Shown here piece after piece: positions 9,920-18,113 of a stretch of 64,000 nt of DNA. Each line of letters opens with the position of its first letter. Position 1 is the stretch's first letter. A program made the translations under genes and the position numbers. The DNA comes from Pedobacter cryophilus (GTDB taxonomy: Bacteria; Bacteroidota; Bacteroidia; Sphingobacteriales; Sphingobacteriaceae): contig NZ_SWBP01000001.1 of the NCBI RefSeq assembly GCF_005116455.1, positions 682,001 through 746,000 on the forward strand. Direction: 5' to 3'. Below the pieces are notes generated by a model, which was not told the origin of the DNA, searched no databases, and was given only the letters and a program-made list of their open reading frames with translations.

Positions 9920-10267
9920 ATGGGAACATTTTTAATTTTAATAAGGAAAAACGGAGAATTTCAGTTTAACTTAAAAGCCAGTAATGGACAGGTTATTTTA
10001 AGCAGTGAAGGTTATGCTTCAAAAACCAATTGTTTAAACGGAATAGATTCTGTTAAGAAAAACGTTAAAGACGACCAAAAATTTGAGTGTAAAGAGGCGG
10101 GTAATGGAAAGTTTTATTTCAACTTAAAAGCCAGTAACGGACAAATTATTGCAACTAGTCAGATGTATGAAAGCATGAGTTCTAGAGACAATGGTATAGC
10201 ATCAGTTAAAAAAAACGCACCAGATGCAGAAATTGAATATGTAGCTATTGAGGACGCCACTTTTTAA
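9920..10267 (+). CDS. YegP family protein (DUF1508, two repeats)
   Basis: A 115-residue soluble protein made of two copies of the roughly 50-residue DUF1508 unit. Each has the FNLKASNGQ signature (repeat 1 near residue 18, repeat 2 near residue 67), followed by a NGI-SVKKN segment. The biochemical function of the family is unknown. The gene is monocistronic, divergent from the large M14 gene and followed by the pirin gene after 125 bases. The ATG at 9920 is the only good start. Confidence 0.93.
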   Translation: MGTFLILIRKNGEFQFNLKASNGQVILSSEGYASKTNCLNGIDSVKKNVKDDQKFECKEAGNGKFYFNLKASNGQIIATSQMYESMSSRDNGIASVKKNAPDAEIEYVAIEDATF

Positions 10268-10392
10268 AAAGTAAATGATGAATAGCTGGTTTCTTTGTTA
10301 TTTTTCTATCATAATTTAGCTTTCCGCATCGCAATGTGTTTATTTCATTAAAATATATCCTGATATTTGTTGCAACATATAAATTATGATTC

Positions 10393-11247
10393 ATGAAAAA
10401 AGCCATCAAAACTATTCATTCGGCAGTTTACGCTCCAATAGATGATTTGATTACTTATAGGGCTATACCCACCAGAAGTATTGATTATTTAGATCCTTTT
10501 TTATTTTTGAATCATCATGGACCACAGGTTTATGGTCCAAATAACAGAGGTTTACCTTTTGGTCCGCATCCGCATAGAGGTTTTGAAACCTTAACTTATG
10601 TGATTAAAGGAGACATTGCTCACCAAGATTCTAGCGGTGGAGAAAGTGTAATTACTGAAGGTGGTGTACAATGGATGACCGCCGGAAGTGGCTTAATTCA
10701 CTCAGAAGTGTCGTCAGAAGCATTTAAGAAAAACGGTGGCGAAGAAGAAGTTTTACAACTTTGGATGAATTTATCTGCAAAACATAAAATGGTGAAACCA
10801 AATTATGTGGGTTTAAGCAAAGAAGAAATTACGCACATTGCTGTTGCAGATGGAAAAGGCTTTGTTGATTTAATTTCTGGAACTTGGGGAGAACACAAAG
10901 GACCGATTGATTCTTTAAGTGAATTAACCATGACAAGCATTCGTTTAACGGCCAACGCCAAATTAGAAATTCCAATTCCAAGCGGAAACGAGGTGTTTTT
11001 TTACGTGGTAAAAGGAAACTTAAATGTAAACGGAACAGCAGCAGAAATGCACCAATTGGTGCAATTTGAAAAAGAAGATGGCGATATTACTGTAGAAACT
11101 ACTACAGATACTTATATATTATTTGGTTACGGAAAACCTTTTAATGAGCCAATGGTTGCTCAAGGGCCGTTTGTAATGAATAGCGACGAAGAAATTACAC
11201 AAGCTTATCAAGATTATAGAACCGGGAAAATGGGAAGCTGGAATTAA
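10393..11247 (+). CDS. pirin family cupin protein
   Basis: A 284-residue bicupin. Metal-binding residues typical of pirins are present: H59 and H61 in PHPHRGFET, and a His-Glu pair in the GLIHSEVS segment. Family members are iron-binding cupins, and some show quercetin 2,3-dioxygenase activity. The substrate here cannot be read. A degenerate -7-like box (GATATTTG) lies about 25 bases upstream. A hairpin terminator follows 40 bases after the stop, so it is a single-gene unit. Confidence 0.93.
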   Translation: MKKAIKTIHSAVYAPIDDLITYRAIPTRSIDYLDPFLFLNHHGPQVYGPNNRGLPFGPHPHRGFETLTYVIKGDIAHQDSSGGESVITEGGVQWMTAGSGLIHSEVSSEAFKKNGGEEEVLQLWMNLSAKHKMVKPNYVGLSKEEITHIAVADGKGFVDLISGTWGEHKGPIDSLSELTMTSIRLTANAKLEIPIPSGNEVFFYVVKGNLNVNGTAAEMHQLVQFEKEDGDITVETTTDTYILFGYGKPFNEPMVAQGPFVMNSDEEITQAYQDYRTGKMGSWN

Positions 11248-11287
11248 ATTAAAATAGATACTAAAAGCACACACCGAGACAAAACCG

Positions 11288-11321
11288 AAAAGCCCACGAT
11301 GAAAATCGGGGCTTTTTAATT
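11288..11321 (+). terminator. terminator after pirin gene
   Basis: A stem of AAAAGCCC.CGAT against ATCGGGGCTTTTT with a GAAA loop, ending in a T-run. It is a good Rho-independent terminator. Confidence 0.75.
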
Positions 11322-11443
11322 TTAAGGATAATTTACTCTTGCAAACAGTACATTAAAACGCTGCAATTTGTATTATTGTTAATACTTTAATTAAAGTTAA
11401 AGCGCATCACTTATTTTAGTTGATTATCTAATTCAAATTATAC

Positions 11444-13759
11444 ATGAAAAATTTTGTGTTTACGGCTGTGTTTGTTTCATTTATTGGATCAACCTACGCT
11501 CAACAATCAGAATCGTTATCGGCCAAACATTATGAACATGCCGAAAGTTTCATGAGTTACCATACTCAAAAATATGTTGATGGTGCCCCAGTAAGAGCAA
11601 ATTGGTTAGCTAATGATAAGTTTTGGTTTTTAAAATCGTCAGCTGCAAAGCAAGAATTTTTATTGGTGAATGCAGCTAAGAAAACCAAGATTCCTGCTTT
11701 TGACCATCAAAAATTGGCAGCAGCAATGTCTAAATCAACCGGAAAAACTGTTGATGCAACACAATTACCTTTTAAAACCATTAAATTTTCTGCTGATGAA
11801 AAAGAGATTACTTTCTCTACAGAAGATAAAAACTGGAAATATAATTTAGGGCAAAATCAATTGACAGAAGAACCAAAAAGTTCTGGCTCAAATGATGCAA
11901 CACCAAGAGGAAGAAGAGCTAATCCAGAGGTTCTATCTCCAAATGGCAAACTTGCTGCCTTTATCAAGGAAGATAATTTATGGGTTAGAAATACCGAAAC
12001 AAACGAGCAAACTCAGCTTACTTTTGACGGAATAAAAAATTACGGTTACGCTACAGATAATGCCGGTTGGACACATAGCGATGCCGCTATTTTACGTTGG
12101 TCGCCAAATTCTCAAAAAATTGCAACCTTTAAGCAAGACCAACGCAATGTGAGTGATATGTATTTGGTGACCACCAATGTGGGTGCTCCAAAATTGCAAT
12201 CATGGAAATATCCTTTGCCGGGCGATAAAATTATCCCGATGATTGAGCGAGTGATTATTGATGTGGCACAAAAACAGGTGATCAAATTAAATATTCCTGC
12301 CGATCCACACCGAGCATCTTTAAGTGACGACATATCAAGTAGTGGTACTTTTGATGATGTAGATTGGAACGAAGATGCTTCTCAATTGGCTTTTTTATCT
12401 ACATCAAGAGATCACAAACAAGAAAAATTTAGAATTGCAGATGCCGCAACCGGTAAAGTGAGAGAGGTTTTTGAAGAAGTGGTAGCTACGCAATATGAAT
12501 CTGGGCAGGGAGCCATCAACTGGCGATATTTAGCCAAAAGCAACGAAATTATTTGGTACTCCGAACGTGATGATTGGGGACATCTTTACCTTTATGATGC
12601 CACAACCGGAAAAGTAAAAAACCAAATTACCAAAGGAAATTGGTTAGTTAGACAGCTAATAAAAGTTGATGAAAAAACCAGAATGCTTTACTTTATAGGT
12701 GGAGGTAAAGAAGACGGGAATCCATATTTTGCGTATTTGTACAAAGTAGGTTTTGATGGAAAAAATTTAAGTTTACTAAGTCCTGCTATAGGAAATCATC
12801 AAATAAGTTTTTCACCTTCTGATAAGTATTTTGTAGATACTTATTCGCAGCCAAATGTTCCATCTATTTCAGAATTAAGAGATTTAAATGGGAAGTTAAT
12901 TACCCCTTTAGATAAAACTGATGTGAGCCGCTTAATGGCTACAGGTTGGAAAGTACCAACACCAGTAAAGTTGTTAGCTGCTGATGGCAAAACTGATATT
13001 TATGGGTTGGTTTTTACGCCAAGCAAAATAGACCCAAGCAAAAAATATCCTGTAATTGATTATATCTACCCTGGTCCGCAAGGTGGAAGCGTGGGCAGTT
13101 GGGCTTTTAATGCATCAAGAGGAGATCATCAGGCTTTAGCCGAGTTGGGCTTTATTGTGGTTTTAATTGAAGGAACTAGTAATCCGCTAAGGTCTAAAAG
13201 TTACCATGATATGAGTTATGGCGATATGTCTACCAATACTTTGGCAGATCAAATTACCGGTATTAAACAATTAGCTAAAACTTATCCAATAGATATTGAT
13301 AAAGTTGGAATTTGGGGACACTCAGGTGGAGGATTTGCAACCGCAACAGCCATGTTTAAATATCCTGATTTTTTTAAAGTAGGGATATCAGAATCAGGAA
13401 ATCACGACAATAGAAATTACGAGGACGATTGGGGCGAAAGATATAACGGCTTAGCAGAAAATGTTGATTACGAAGCACAGGCCAACCAAAACTATGCGCA
13501 TCAGTTAAGAGGGAAACTGATGTTAGCACATGGTTTAATGGATGATAATGTACCGCCATCTAACACTTTATTAGTGGTTGATGCTTTAATAAAAGCCAAT
13601 AAGGATTTTGATTTAGTGCTTTTTCCTAACAGTGCACACGGTTTTGGTCCGTTTAGCCCATACATGATGCGTCGCCGTTGGGATTATTTTGTAAAGCATC
13701 TTTTAGGGGTAGAACCGCCAAAAGAATATGCTTTAAAAGGAGCGGTACTTAAGAAGTAA
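11444..13759 (+). CDS. S9 family dipeptidyl peptidase IV-like serine peptidase, secreted
   Basis: A 771-residue peptidase with a signal peptide (GSTYAQ), a DPP IV N-terminal propeller and an alpha/beta hydrolase domain. Triad residues are S627 (GHSGGG), D700 (HGLMDDN) and H732 (NSAHGFG). The nucleophile elbow GHSGGG differs from the GWSYGG of classical DPP IV, so it belongs to a side branch, and cleavage after penultimate proline is only likely. It is transcribed alone and followed by a strong hairpin. With the cluster at 1109-9631 it gives this region five secreted exopeptidase-family proteins within 13 kb. Confidence 0.92.
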   Translation: MKNFVFTAVFVSFIGSTYAQQSESLSAKHYEHAESFMSYHTQKYVDGAPVRANWLANDKFWFLKSSAAKQEFLLVNAAKKTKIPAFDHQKLAAAMSKSTGKTVDATQLPFKTIKFSADEKEITFSTEDKNWKYNLGQNQLTEEPKSSGSNDATPRGRRANPEVLSPNGKLAAFIKEDNLWVRNTETNEQTQLTFDGIKNYGYATDNAGWTHSDAAILRWSPNSQKIATFKQDQRNVSDMYLVTTNVGAPKLQSWKYPLPGDKIIPMIERVIIDVAQKQVIKLNIPADPHRASLSDDISSSGTFDDVDWNEDASQLAFLSTSRDHKQEKFRIADAATGKVREVFEEVVATQYESGQGAINWRYLAKSNEIIWYSERDDWGHLYLYDATTGKVKNQITKGNWLVRQLIKVDEKTRMLYFIGGGKEDGNPYFAYLYKVGFDGKNLSLLSPAIGNHQISFSPSDKYFVDTYSQPNVPSISELRDLNGKLITPLDKTDVSRLMATGWKVPTPVKLLAADGKTDIYGLVFTPSKIDPSKKYPVIDYIYPGPQGGSVGSWAFNASRGDHQALAELGFIVVLIEGTSNPLRSKSYHDMSYGDMSTNTLADQITGIKQLAKTYPIDIDKVGIWGHSGGGFATATAMFKYPDFFKVGISESGNHDNRNYEDDWGERYNGLAENVDYEAQANQNYAHQLRGKLMLAHGLMDDNVPPSNTLLVVDALIKANKDFDLVLFPNSAHGFGPFSPYMMRRRWDYFVKHLLGVEPPKEYALKGAVLKK

Positions 13760-13816
13760 ATAAGCTGTTTTACAGGCGTTTTTTAAAAAAAGGGTATAAC
13801 CATAATTGTATAAAGC

Positions 13817-13849
13817 CCAATAACTTGCTCCGCAGGAGTAAGTTATTGG
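13817..13849 (+). terminator. terminator after the DPP IV-like gene
   Basis: A 15-bp stem (CCAATAACTTGCTCC / GGAGTAAGTTATTGG, one G-T pair) with a 3-nt loop is followed by CAAATTTTT. It can act in both directions, because the TerC gene ends on the other side. Confidence 0.75.
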
Positions 13850-13879
13850 CAAATTTTTATGGCAAGCCCTAAATACCTA

Positions 13880-13943
13880 AACTGGATAGTAGTGGAAAAC
13901 CCGCAGGAAAAGAGCGAGCGGATTTGGAACGCATAGCCAGACT
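13880..13943 (+). repeat. intergenic structured repeat, Flavo-1-like, copy 1
   Basis: The left arm GGATAGTAGTGGAAAACC and right arm GGATTTGGAACGCATAGCC are closed by the outer pair CTGG/CCAG and an inner CCGC/GCGG-type stem. The purine-rich internal loops match the other copies at 17456, 35868, 43261, 47505, 53444 and 61138. Confidence 0.6.
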
Positions 13944-13984
13944 ATCTTTTGTAAACACCTACTACAGCACCTTTTCTAAAAATT

Positions 13985-14773
13985 TTACTTTTCTTCTTCT
14001 TCGTGTGGCGTGTTTCTTAAATGAACTGGTTCCGTTTTTTTCTTCTTAGCTCTTAGGTTTAATGCTTCTACTAAAACCGAAAATGCCATTGCAAAATAAA
14101 TATACCCTTTTGGTATATGTTGTTCAAAAGCTTCGGCCAAAAGAGAAACGCCAATTAATAAAAGGAAAGAAAGGGCTAGCATTTTAACCGTTGGATGGTT
14201 GTTTACAAAATTTGAAATGGCGTTAGAAGAAAACATCATCACTATAACTGCAATAACTACCGCGGCTATCATCACCCATATTTCACTGGCCATACCTACT
14301 GCGGTAATTACAGAATCAAGCGAGAATACAATATCTAAAATTAATATTTGGATAATTACGCTAGAAAAAGACAGGGCTTTTCTTTTGGTTTCTAATTCTT
14401 CTTCGCCTTCTAACTTTTGGTGAATTTCGTGTGTGCTTTTATAGATAAGGAACAAGCCACCAATTAGCAAAATTAAATCTCGACCAGAAATGGCAAATCT
14501 TTCTAGCATTTCTTTATCTGTTAAGCGCATCCAATCGCCAGCGTTAAAAAGAGGGGCGGTTAACTGCATAATCCAGTTTAATGAAAGGAGCAACAAAACA
14601 CGGGTTCCCATAGCTAGCGCTAAACCTAAAGTTCTTGCTTTTTTTTGCTGATGAACAGGTAATTTACCTGCTAGAATAGAGATAAAAACAATGTTATCTA
14701 TTCCTAAAACTATTTCTAAAACAGTTAGTGTTAAAAGAGAAACCCATATTTCGGGGTTAGAAAGCCATTCCAT
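13985..14773 (-). CDS. TerC family integral membrane protein
   Basis: A membrane protein with about seven to eight helices. The two TerC signatures are visible: EIVLGIDNIVFIS near the N-terminus and ILDIVFSLDSVITAVG mid-protein, each with acidic residues inside a helix that are thought to bind metal. Family members are linked to manganese export during protein metalation and to tellurite resistance. I place the start at 14773 (MEWLSNPEIW), because the longer frame from 14839 adds a 22-residue hydrophobic extension not expected in the family. It is convergent with the DPP IV-like gene and 94 bases after the stop of the DUF4097 gene. Confidence 0.9.
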   Translation of the reverse strand: MEWLSNPEIWVSLLTLTVLEIVLGIDNIVFISILAGKLPVHQQKKARTLGLALAMGTRVLLLLSLNWIMQLTAPLFNAGDWMRLTDKEMLERFAISGRDLILLIGGLFLIYKSTHEIHQKLEGEEELETKRKALSFSSVIIQILILDIVFSLDSVITAVGMASEIWVMIAAVVIAVIVMMFSSNAISNFVNNHPTVKMLALSFLLLIGVSLLAEAFEQHIPKGYIYFAMAFSVLVEALNLRAKKKKTEPVHLRNTPHEEEEK

Positions 14774-14867
14774 AATTTGAATTTTTTCTAAAAATAGAAA
14801 AAGCATGTCAATTAGAAATAAAAAAGGCGAACTATTCATTCGCCTTCTTCATTTCATATCAAATTTT

Positions 14868-16196
14868 CTAGTTAAACTTTACACTTCCGTAATTAGATTT
14901 TACTATTATGGTTGCGTCAGTTGTTTTTCCGTAAACGCCTTTATATTGTTTAGAAGAACTCCAGCCTTTGGCTTCGTCATCAGGGTATTTACTGGTAATT
15001 TTTGTTTTTGTACCGTCGTATTTAAAGCTGGCGTAATTGGTATTGATATCAAAATTAAAACCATCTATGCCTATTAAATCTAGGTTTACGCCCGAGTAAT
15101 TCGCATTAATATTTAGCGATTTAAAATCTTTATCAAAAGCGGTGATTTTAAAGCCTCCAGAATAGTTCATTTTAATAGTGTTATTCCCGCTTAACTTCCC
15201 TAAAGTTGCTCCGCTGTAGTTTAAATTGGCATTTAAATTATTCAAATCATCAGCTTTAAAGCTGCCGTAATTGCAAGATATTGTGGCATTATTTAAGGCC
15301 ATTAATTGTAATTTACCATAATTAGAACTCAATTTATTGGTGTTACCTGATAGTTTTTGAGCCGTTAAATCCCCATAATTCATGCTTACAGAAACAGGTC
15401 CGTTTAAATCTGGCAAAATAATGTTGGTGTAATTTGTTTTCAGATTTAAAGCATTTTTAGATGGCATATAAACCGTATAATAAACATCTACTTTTTGTTT
15501 TTCGCCTGGGTTATTCCACCAACTTATAGACATCCAACTATTACCACGACTGTTTTTTTCTATTGTTGTTTTAAACACAATTTGATCACCTGTTTTGCTG
15601 TTAGCAATGGTTACGCCATCTAACAATTTTTGCGCATCGTCTTCACTTTCTGCAAACGCTTTCACTTCAACGTCAACCTTAATCTCGTTTTTATCCCAAG
15701 TATTTACGGTAATTCTACCATAGCTGTTTTCAATAGCCAAAACATCATTTGCATCTACGGTGTAGGATTTAGTTAGTTTTTTGATTTTCTCTGCCGCATT
15801 TTCTGGTGCGCCTATTTTATAAGAAAAATTTGAATTAAAGGCTGGTACTTCTGGTAAGTCTGGCATTTCTGGCATGGCGGGCAATGCCGGCATTTCAAAC
15901 TTAAAATTCTGATCAAAATTTTTAAACTTTTCTTTCAGTTTTTTATCAAAGTCAACCATGCTCAATTCTAAACCTTTCATTTTCACATCAAAACCATCAA
16001 AAGCTTTTTCAAATTTTTTCCCAAATTCTTCCCATTTCTGTTGAGGAATTTCGGGTGCAATAGGCGGCATCGCTTCTGTATTTACAGCTGGTGGAACCGG
16101 TGCAACCGGTGGTACTTCTTGTGCTTTTACTGCGTTTGCAAAAAACAAACTCACAATAAACGTATAGCAAGCTAATTTATATAGATATCGTTTCAT
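14868..16196 (-). CDS. secreted DUF4097-type beta-helix protein, likely sigma/anti-sigma target
   Basis: A 442-residue protein with a signal peptide (NAVKAQ), then a Pro-rich stretch (PPVAPVPP) and a low-complexity helical region rich in Lys, Phe and Met-Pro. The C-terminal 280 residues resemble the putative-adhesin DUF4097 fold. It shows regularly spaced NYG/NYS/NYA turns (NYGDL, NYGKL, NYGSF, NYSG three times, NYGSV), which suggests a right-handed beta-helix. It overlaps the anti-sigma gene by 20 bases, so it is translated from the same transcript. Function is unknown, and surface or periplasmic location is inferred from the signal peptide. Confidence 0.85.
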   Translation of the reverse strand: MKRYLYKLACYTFIVSLFFANAVKAQEVPPVAPVPPAVNTEAMPPIAPEIPQQKWEEFGKKFEKAFDGFDVKMKGLELSMVDFDKKLKEKFKNFDQNFKFEMPALPAMPEMPDLPEVPAFNSNFSYKIGAPENAAEKIKKLTKSYTVDANDVLAIENSYGRITVNTWDKNEIKVDVEVKAFAESEDDAQKLLDGVTIANSKTGDQIVFKTTIEKNSRGNSWMSISWWNNPGEKQKVDVYYTVYMPSKNALNLKTNYTNIILPDLNGPVSVSMNYGDLTAQKLSGNTNKLSSNYGKLQLMALNNATISCNYGSFKADDLNNLNANLNYSGATLGKLSGNNTIKMNYSGGFKITAFDKDFKSLNINANYSGVNLDLIGIDGFNFDINTNYASFKYDGTKTKITSKYPDDEAKGWSSSKQYKGVYGKTTDATIIVKSNYGSVKFN

Positions 16197-16731
16197 TTTT
16201 AGTGCTTTTTAATTGTTTTACTTCTTCTATAATATTTAATTGTTGGTTCAATAAAGAGATTTGTGCCTGCAAGTTCCGAATCATTGCTTTTACTACTCTA
16301 TCTTGATTTGGGGTATTTGGAAGCTCTTTTTCAAGCTCGTTATATTCTTTTTCTAATTTGTTTTGCTCGTCTACAAAAGCTTTATATAAGTTGGGTTCTA
16401 GCTTTCCAAAGCTTTTAATTTCTTCTTGTTTCATTTCTATTAAAGAAGCAAAACGAATTTCTTTTTTAGCGTATTCGGGGCTAATATTACTCAGTTTTAA
16501 AGCTTCCTTGTTTTGGTAAGCAACAAAAATATAACCTGCAGTACAAACCAATAGCAATACAGCGGCAACTCGCATAAAGCTGTAAAAAATGTTCATTTTT
16601 ACTTTTCTGCTTTCCTTTTTCTCATACTCGTTTAAGCCAGCATCAATCTTATCCCACATCAATTCTGGCGCTTCAAAACCATCTAATTGTTTCTTATTGT
16701 CCTGAATAAATTTTTCTAATCTATCGCTCAT
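16177..16731 (-). CDS. membrane anti-sigma factor-like protein
   Basis: A 184-residue protein with a cytoplasmic N-terminal part (about 1-47), one transmembrane helix (about 48-70, MRVAAVLLLVCTAGYIFV), and a C-terminal domain predicted to form coiled coil (LEKEYNELEKEL and following). This is the layout of anti-sigma factors encoded next to ECF sigma genes in Bacteroidota. No zinc-finger HxxxCxxC motif is present. It overlaps the sigma gene by four bases (ATGA) and the DUF4097 gene by 20. The sequence is diverged, so the role rests on layout and position. Confidence 0.8.
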   Translation of the reverse strand: MSDRLEKFIQDNKKQLDGFEAPELMWDKIDAGLNEYEKKESRKVKMNIFYSFMRVAAVLLLVCTAGYIFVAYQNKEALKLSNISPEYAKKEIRFASLIEMKQEEIKSFGKLEPNLYKAFVDEQNKLEKEYNELEKELPNTPNQDRVVKAMIRNLQAQISLLNQQLNIIEEVKQLKSTKNETISI

Positions 16732-17288
16732 GCTTCTACTCCTTTTTCTTTTAAAATATCAAGCAACTTTCTTTTTGCTCTTAAAAACTGTGTCCGAGAA
16801 GTTCCCTCGTTAATTTTTAAAATCTGCCCAATCTCCTCATGGTCATAACCTTCAATTAAATACAGGCTAATTACTAATCGGTAACCTTCTGGCAATAATT
16901 GTATGGCTCGCCTCACTTCCTCAGCTTTTAAAACCACCTCTTCATCATCGTAAGGCTCATTATCTGGCAAACATTCTACATCTAAATCGTCAATATCTGC
17001 AAACTCAATTTTGCGCTTTCGCAAACAATTTATGGCTCTATGAATCACAATTTGCTTTAACCACAAGCCAAAAGTAGTTTCTTGCCTAAAATCTTTAATC
17101 TTACAAAACGCATCTAAAAAAGCTTCCTGCAAAACATCTTCGGCCTCATCATTTCTGTTTAATACACGCATAGCCACGTTATACATAGCCTTTGCGTAAA
17201 GCTTGTACAAATCTTGGTGTGCATTACGGTCTCCATTTTTACACTTTACCACCAAGTCAAAGTGTTTGTCTCTATAAATAGCCTCCAA
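16728..17288 (-). CDS. ECF-type RNA polymerase sigma factor
   Basis: A 186-residue sigma-70 family protein. Region 2 spans about 25-95 and contains the core-binding segment DEAEDVLQEAFLDAFCKI. Region 4 spans about 125-180 with the helix-turn-helix GYDHEEIGQILKINEGTSRTQFLRAKRKL. There is no region 1 or 3, which defines the extracytoplasmic-function group. The gene heads a three-gene unit with its probable anti-sigma factor and a DUF4097 protein. A candidate self-recognised promoter lies at 17312-17338. Confidence 0.95.
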   Translation of the reverse strand: MEAIYRDKHFDLVVKCKNGDRNAHQDLYKLYAKAMYNVAMRVLNRNDEAEDVLQEAFLDAFCKIKDFRQETTFGLWLKQIVIHRAINCLRKRKIEFADIDDLDVECLPDNEPYDDEEVVLKAEEVRRAIQLLPEGYRLVISLYLIEGYDHEEIGQILKINEGTSRTQFLRAKRKLLDILKEKGVEA

Positions 17289-17311
17289 ATTTTTAAGCTT
17301 CTGTATTAAAT

Positions 17312-17338
17312 GACAGCACAGTTTTTAAAACGTTGCAC
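17312..17338 (-). promoter_or_regulatory. candidate ECF-type promoter for the sigma operon
   Basis: On the minus strand GTGCAACG is followed after about 15 bases by TGTC, 24 bases before the sigma-factor start. An AAC ... GTC arrangement with this spacing is typical of ECF promoters, suggesting autoregulation. This is inference from pattern and position. Confidence 0.4.
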
Positions 17339-17455
17339 CTCACTCAAATTTTTTAAATAAATTTCGATATTATTTTTCACAAAGAATTAAATGGGCGTAA
17401 TAATGCCTTTAAAGCTATTTTTTTGAAGCACAGGGCAATTACTATTTATTAAAGC

Positions 17456-17525
17456 TAGTCCCGCTATTTATTCATACTGCACAGGCATTAGCCACATAGG
17501 CCGGTATCCATTTCTATCGGGGCTA
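17456..17525 (-). repeat. intergenic structured repeat, Flavo-1-like, copy 2
   Basis: On the minus strand it starts TAGCCCCGATAGAAATGG and ends GTATGAATAAATAGCGGG-ACTA. The outer arms CGGGGCTA and TAGTCCCG pair over 8 bp. It lies between divergent genes (sigma factor and SixA-like). Confidence 0.6.
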
Positions 17526-17582
17526 AAAACTTACGACAGAATTAATCAACAAAAACTAAACAGGATTAACTAAATTAGTTCC

Positions 17583-18113
17583 ATGAAAAAAACCTTAATC
17601 TTCTTTTTATTCGCCATTTTAATAAGTATTAACGTTAGGGCGCAAAAAGCAAGCAAAATTTGGATTGTTCGCCACGCCGAAAAACAAACCATTGACCCAA
17701 AAAATGCCAACCCCGCTTTAAACGCCGAGGGAGAAAAAAGAGCAGAAGATTTAGCAGAATACCTTAAAAAAGAAAAAGTAGATTATATTTTCTCTACCGA
17801 TTATTTAAGAACCAAGCAAACAGCAGCTCCGCTTGCTAAGCAAAAAGGCTTAGAGATTGAAACTTATAATCCTAAAAATCATGCAGTGTTGGTTCAAAAA
17901 ATAAAAAGCTTACCGCAAGGCAAAAACAGCTTAATTGTTGGGCATTCTAATACCGTTTTAGAAATTTTAGCATTACTGGGCGGTACAGCTCCAGTAAAAA
18001 CCTTAACAGATGATGATTATGACTTTCTTTTTAAATTGAGCCTTAAAAGAGATAAAGTTAAAGTCAAAACTGGTCGTTTTGGCGAAAGTCATCATTCTAC
18101 CGAGCTTAAATGA
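17583..18113 (+). CDS. SixA-like histidine phosphatase, secreted
   Basis: A 176-residue histidine phosphatase superfamily protein with a signal peptide (NVRAQ). The catalytic R30-H31 lies in WIVRHAEKQ and the second active-site histidine is H121 in IVGHSNT. E33 and the TDYLRTKQTA segment are also typical. SixA removes phosphate from phosphohistidine. The signal peptide makes an extracytoplasmic phosphomonoesterase at least as likely. The stop overlaps the start of the next gene (ATGA), so the two are translationally coupled. Confidence 0.9.
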   Translation: MKKTLIFFLFAILISINVRAQKASKIWIVRHAEKQTIDPKNANPALNAEGEKRAEDLAEYLKKEKVDYIFSTDYLRTKQTAAPLAKQKGLEIETYNPKNHAVLVQKIKSLPQGKNSLIVGHSNTVLEILALLGGTAPVKTLTDDDYDFLFKLSLKRDKVKVKTGRFGESHHSTELK

